A stretch of DNA of 8,629 nt from Candidatus Omnitrophota bacterium (GTDB lineage: Bacteria > Omnitrophota > Gorgyraeia > JABMRN01): positions 16,650-25,278 of the forward strand of contig JAQVOV010000008.1 of assembly GCA_028702395.1 (NCBI GenBank). The letters are read 5' to 3'. Under the pieces are notes generated by a model. The model was not told the DNA's origin, searched no databases, and saw only the letters and a list, made by a program, of their open reading frames with translations. Below, one piece after another: positions 6,145 through 8,629 of this stretch (positions are counted from its first letter, which is position 1; every line of letters starts with the position of its first letter). The translations under genes were made by a program, and so were the position numbers.

Positions 6145-6180
6145 TTTTGTAGGGGCGTATTGCAATACGCCCCTACAAAA
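6145..6180. repeat. Perfect 36-bp GTAGGGGC-type palindrome in the typA leader
   Basis: Arms TTTTGTAGGGGCGTATTG (6145-6162) and CAATACGCCCCTACAAAA (6163-6180) are exact reverse complements with no spacer. It lies between the typA promoter and start codon, so the mRNA would carry a long GC-rich hairpin starting about 37 bases before the AUG. No U-tract follows on the typA strand, so it is not a standard attenuator. Its GTAGGGGC/GCCCCTAC ends match those of the element at 6376-6470. Confidence 0.8.
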
Positions 6181-6252
6181 ATTTTTTTTAGAATGTTCCA
6201 TCTCGAAACATGATACACGAGAATAATCTTTAACTTCTTATAAGGTGTTGCT

Positions 6253-6280
6253 ATCTTAACAAAAAGTGTGGATTTGTCAA
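6253..6280 (-). promoter_or_regulatory. Sigma70-type promoter of typA
   Basis: Minus strand: perfect TTGACA (6280-6275), 16-base spacer, TAAGAT (6258-6253; 4 of 6). Same -35 and -10 sequences as the SYLF gene promoter. Predicted start near 6246. Confidence 0.6.
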
Positions 6281-6293
6281 GGAAAGAGTATTT

Positions 6294-6338
6294 TTATTGG
6301 TTGAACTGGTTTAACTGGTGAAACTAGTTAAAATGGTT
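6294..6338. repeat. Five-unit 9-bp tandem repeat, consensus NAACTGGTT
   Basis: Units TTATTGGTT (degenerate), GAACTGGTT, TAACTGGTG, AAACTAGTT and AAAATGGTT follow in exact 9-base register, ending 13 bases upstream of the typA -35 box. It could be a simple repeat or a helically phased binding array; nothing here decides. Confidence 0.6.
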
Positions 6339-6375
6339 GGTCTGTCATGAACAAAGTTTTTATAATAAGTGCTTG

Positions 6376-6470
6376 AGTAGGGGCAATTTAAACCCTATAC
6401 CGTGTTTTGCCTGCCTCGCCATCAGGCAGGCATAGCAAAACTCTGGTATAGGGCATGAATTGCCCCTACT
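6376..6470. repeat. Nested four-level palindromic element (GTAGGGGC ends)
   Basis: Outer arms AGTAGGGGCAATT (6376-6388) and AATTGCCCCTACT (6458-6470). Inside these are CCCTATACC (6393-6401) with GGTATAGGG (6445-6453), GTTTTGC (6404-6410) with GCAAAAC (6435-6441), and TGCCTGCCT (6408-6416) with AGGCAGGCA (6424-6432) around loop CGCCATC. All arms are perfect. The layout suggests palindromic elements inserted one inside another. It sits between the endonuclease V-like gene (stop at 6497) and the typA control region. No U-tract follows, so termination is uncertain. Confidence 0.8.
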
Positions 6471-6496
6471 TTCTTTGATTTTAAAACCATTTATAC

Positions 6497-6826
6497 TCAC
6501 ACATTACAACTGCATTTTTTATTCTTCAATATTTTTCTTTGTTGTTTATATGAATCTATGAACACATTTTGCCTGTTAAGACCTTTGGCAAGTTTCTTTT
6601 CAAGATCACTGTAATGGTTATACCCTCTTTTTTTCATTTCTTCAACAAGCTTCTCATGCCTCAAATATAAGGCTGATAGTTTATTTTTCCACCGCAGAGT
6701 TTCTGGATGGTTGGAATATCCTTTTTTATTATTTGTCAGGATACTCCATATAGCATGCAATTCCCTATGTTCTCCAAGAAGGTGATTACGACAAAGTTTT
6801 TTTGGCGTAATATCCCATATTCTCAT
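6497..6826 (-). CDS. T4 endonuclease V-like pyrimidine dimer DNA glycosylase (Pyr_excise family)
   Basis: A 109-residue protein, shorter than T4 DenV (138). MRIWDITPKKLCRNHLLGEH (1-20) followed by RELHAIW (21-27) aligns with the DenV N-terminus (R-I ... QHLMAEYRELP): H15, R21 and E22 match DenV H16, R22 and catalytic E23. LYLRHEKLVEEMKKRGYN (53-70) matches the second helix (LRKRQIELIAECLKRGFN). DenV-type enzymes cut the glycosidic bond at UV cyclobutane dimers and nick the strand, using the alpha-amino group of Thr2. Here the second residue is Arg, so Met1 occupies the Thr2 position. The substrate may therefore differ, and some family members are annotated only as hypothetical. The C-terminus KNKKCSCNV carries two cysteines. 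AAGGA lies 8 bases before the ATG. Monocistronic, flanked by repeats downstream. Confidence 0.75.
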   Translation of the reverse strand: MRIWDITPKKLCRNHLLGEHRELHAIWSILTNNKKGYSNHPETLRWKNKLSALYLRHEKLVEEMKKRGYNHYSDLEKKLAKGLNRQNVFIDSYKQQRKILKNKKCSCNV

Positions 6827-6884
6827 AGACTTTCCTTTTTCAAGCCTTTACGCTTTACCTGTCCAATATTCTAGTTCAAAAAAT

Positions 6885-6913
6885 ATTATAAATATATTCT
6901 TCTTATAAGTCTA
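6885..6913 (-). promoter_or_regulatory. Possible promoter of the endonuclease V-like gene
   Basis: Minus strand: TAGACT (6913-6908; 4 of 6), 17-base spacer, perfect TATAAT (6890-6885). The leader would be about 52 bases. The region is very AT-rich, so a chance -10 is possible. Confidence 0.45.
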
Positions 6914-6938
6914 CACTAGAAAGCTTTAGTCCTAAGAT

Positions 6939-7745
6939 CTACTGATTCGCAGCTATAATAGCATCTGCCCATTCTTCAGAGACTTTACTGACCATTGCAA
7001 TAGTTTCACTATCCTTATATGTAGCTGTTACATAAGCAAAAAGCAAACGATCACGTACCCGTATGTAAGTTGTGGCTATTACAGTTGTCCAAGTTTTAAC
7101 ATTATCCGAGTATTTTACTATCATTCCAAAACTATATGCATTAGGTTTTGAAAATAAAGCACCTAAATCTAGTGGTGTATTTATTTTTACTTGCTCCAGA
7201 TTAAGAGAATCCATACGTCTATTCATTTCAGCTTCTGTGTCTGTTGCTATTGACGAAAGTTCAGCTCCTGCAGCACTTTTTTCATATTCTACAAGCTCAT
7301 TAAAATCACTTTCCCCAAAAGCTTGATATTCTCCTTGGCGAAAAACCTGTATAGCAGCAGATTTTGATAAAACAAAGTTTTCTTCACCTGAAGAAAATCT
7401 AGGTATTTCACTAGGTATCATATAAGCACTTAGAAGTCTGTTCTGAGGGATAACAAAAATTTCCATTTGTTCCCTAACATCATACCCAACTTCAACTAGA
7501 TCTACACAAGGCTGTGGGATACTTATAGGTATTCCTCCTGCTTTAAATGTTTCTACTTTTAGAGGTTCATCATTTTCTACAGACAGATCACTTTGCTCTG
7601 CAGCAGTTTTAGTCTCCATATTAGATACTTCTACATTTTCAATAACAGCACTTTCTTCTACAATAGCAACCTGAGCACTTACTGTCTGCAAATTAACTGA
7701 AAGCATAAACATACTAATTAACAACAATACTACGTTTTTTTTCAT
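6939..7745 (-). CDS. Exported protein of unknown function
   Basis: A 268-residue protein with a clear signal peptide: MKKN, hydrophobic core VVLLLISMFMLSV (5-17), cleavage after VSA (22-24). It has no lipobox and no internal transmembrane segment. Residues 29-62 form an acidic, low-complexity linker (ESAVIENVEV ... ENDEP). The rest (about 65-268) looks like one globular domain with GGIPISIPQPC (70-80), IFVIPQNRLLSAYMIPSEIP (96-115) and a C-terminal helix EEWADAIIAANQ (257-268). There is a single cysteine, C80. I do not recognise the family. It starts 42 bases after the stop of the upstream membrane protein gene, with an AAAGGG site, and probably shares its transcript. It may act at the envelope with that protein; this is inferred from gene order only. 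No clear terminator follows. Confidence 0.8.
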   Translation of the reverse strand: MKKNVVLLLISMFMLSVNLQTVSAQVAIVEESAVIENVEVSNMETKTAAEQSDLSVENDEPLKVETFKAGGIPISIPQPCVDLVEVGYDVREQMEIFVIPQNRLLSAYMIPSEIPRFSSGEENFVLSKSAAIQVFRQGEYQAFGESDFNELVEYEKSAAGAELSSIATDTEAEMNRRMDSLNLEQVKINTPLDLGALFSKPNAYSFGMIVKYSDNVKTWTTVIATTYIRVRDRLLFAYVTATYKDSETIAMVSKVSEEWADAIIAANQ

Positions 7746-7787
7746 TTGTGTTTCCCTTTCTATTATGAAAACAGATCTTTACTTTTT

Positions 7788-8495
7788 TTATAAACCCCAC
7801 TTTTTACTGAGTTTTTCCAATACTCTTTCTGCCCAATGCCTTCCTCCAAAACCAAAGGCCATTATAAAGGTTATGCAAAGAGTACCTAAAATAATAGCAG
7901 CCGGCATTAAAAGCATTTCTATACGGACACCTATTTGAGATAAGCATACAATAACTGTAAAGAATAAAATAATCCATCTTGATATGTTAGCAGAAATTTC
8001 AGGTCTTGTTGACCCTGTACTTTTTGCTGTTGAATATATTATTTTATATACTATCATGCTTAAAACTATACCAACAACTGCAATAATAGAAATTACAAGT
8101 ATTGTAATTACATAAGAAAAAAGCTTATCAAGCTGATAAGATATTTCCCTAAGCTGTAGATTATTTAACATAATAATAAAAGAAGCAAGGATCGTCCCCC
8201 AAAAAGCAATTAACCCCACGATCTCATTAGGCTCTATTTTCTTATTATCTTTGCCCTCTATCTGGGAAATCCCGATCTTATCAGCAATACTGTTAAACCC
8301 TATGGATTTCATAACTCCACTAACTAAAGATCTGAACAAATGTGCTGTTACCCACCCTATGAACAGTATTAACACAGCTATCAAAATATTAGGGATAAAT
8401 CTGACTAACTCTATAAGCATACATTTCAATGGGTTAACTACTAAGTATCCCCAGTCAAATGTACCACATTGCGTATCTGGGTTATAACAGTTCAT
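7788..8495 (-). CDS. Membrane protein with MscS-type conserved TM helices, no channel pore domain
   Basis: A 235-residue integral membrane protein with five likely helices: about 33-55 (IPNILIAVLILFIGWVTAHL), 93-112, 126-154, 172-192 and 194-215. The first helix and the following GFNSIADKIGI (66-76) match the 'conserved TM helix' repeat (Pfam TM_helix) found in MscS-related and CmpX-like proteins. The repeat recurs at the end: IIMLNNL, then IILGTLCITFIMAFGFGGRH (201-220) and WAERVLEKL (221-229). The MscS pore helix and beta domain are absent. Family members are linked to osmotic or envelope stress, but ion conduction is not shown for this type. The first 25 residues carry three cysteines (3, 10, 25). 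AAGGAGG lies 4 bases before the ATG, a strong site. First gene of a two-gene unit with the exported protein. Confidence 0.85.
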   Translation of the reverse strand: MNCYNPDTQCGTFDWGYLVVNPLKCMLIELVRFIPNILIAVLILFIGWVTAHLFRSLVSGVMKSIGFNSIADKIGISQIEGKDNKKIEPNEIVGLIAFWGTILASFIIMLNNLQLREISYQLDKLFSYVITILVISIIAVVGIVLSMIVYKIIYSTAKSTGSTRPEISANISRWIILFFTVIVCLSQIGVRIEMLLMPAAIILGTLCITFIMAFGFGGRHWAERVLEKLSKKWGL

Positions 8496-8538
8496 ACAGC
8501 CTCCTTTTTAATAATAGAAACTCGCCAAGCTATTGCTC

Positions 8539-8567
8539 ATTGTATCTTTGAAACACACTTTCGTCAA
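8539..8567 (-). promoter_or_regulatory. Sigma70-type promoter of the membrane/exported protein operon
   Basis: Minus strand: TTGACG (8567-8562; 5 of 6), 17-base spacer, TACAAT (8544-8539; 5 of 6). The leader of about 37 bases ends in AAGGAGG. This is the best promoter in the window by combined match. Beyond it, 8568-8629 shows no certain gene. Confidence 0.75.
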
Positions 8568-8629
8568 GGATATAGTCTTTCTGTAAACTACATTAATTTT
8601 GGGCAGGATCCTTTTTCTTATTATTTGCT

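Noticed and set aside
6145..6180. Transcription attenuator in front of typA.
   Set aside because: The 3' side on the typA strand reads AAAAGAAC with no U-run and no alternative antiterminator fold.
6376..6470. Terminator for the endonuclease V-like gene.
   Set aside because: The hairpin is strong, but no U-tract follows on the minus strand; the nested symmetry fits a repeat element better.
7072..7326. Plus-strand open frame of 84 codons opposite the exported protein gene.
   Set aside because: The minus-strand gene has a signal peptide, ribosome site and operon position; this one has none.
8593..8628. On the minus strand, a short open frame (ANNKKKDPAQN, then TAA) entering from the right edge, possibly the tail of another gene.
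   Set aside because: Only 11 codons are visible, a second frame is also open there, and nothing is recognisable.

Overview
The window is AT-rich bacterial DNA with sigma70-type promoters (near-consensus TTGACA -35 boxes), ordinary stop usage and short intergenic gaps. It also carries many small palindromic repeats. TypA, an Rrf2 regulator and the secreted proteins place it in Bacteria. The mix of GTAGGGGC-type palindromes, TGCCTGCC...GGCAGGCA stems and AACTGGTT tandem repeats in an AT-rich chromosome recalls poorly cultured candidate phyla such as Omnitrophota. That is an impression from repeat style, not a phylogenetic result.

Layout: (1) 1-142, the first 29 codons of an Rrf2-family repressor on the minus strand, with a TTGACA/17 bp/TAAACT promoter whose -10 lies inside a 9-9-9 palindromic operator, probably autoregulatory. 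(2) 143-580, no gene; two tandem copies of a structured repeat, a further palindromic repeat and a bidirectional terminator. (3) 581-1126 minus, a secreted SYLF (Ysc84-type) protein with its own promoter. (4) 1248-4241, a divergent group: a class I SAM methyltransferase on the minus strand, and on the plus strand an atypical methylthiotransferase-like radical SAM protein followed 2 bp later by a zinc-ribbon SAM methyltransferase. (5) 4267-6108 minus, typA/bipA. (6) 6109-6496, no gene; the typA promoter and leader plus three repeat types, one a four-level nested palindrome. (7) 6497-6826 minus, a short T4 endonuclease V-like DNA glycosylase. (8) 6939-8495 minus, a two-gene unit with a strong promoter: a five-helix MscS-type 'conserved TM helix' membrane protein without a channel pore domain, then an exported protein of unknown function.

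Functional picture: most genes look like single-gene or two-gene housekeeping and envelope units. The part most likely to be a new pathway is 1248-4241, where a radical SAM enzyme with MiaB/RimO signatures, a stretched C-x8-C-x2-C cluster motif and no TRAM domain sits with two methyltransferases. Its substrate cannot be read from the sequence. The other notable content is the density of structured repeats in the two gene-free stretches.
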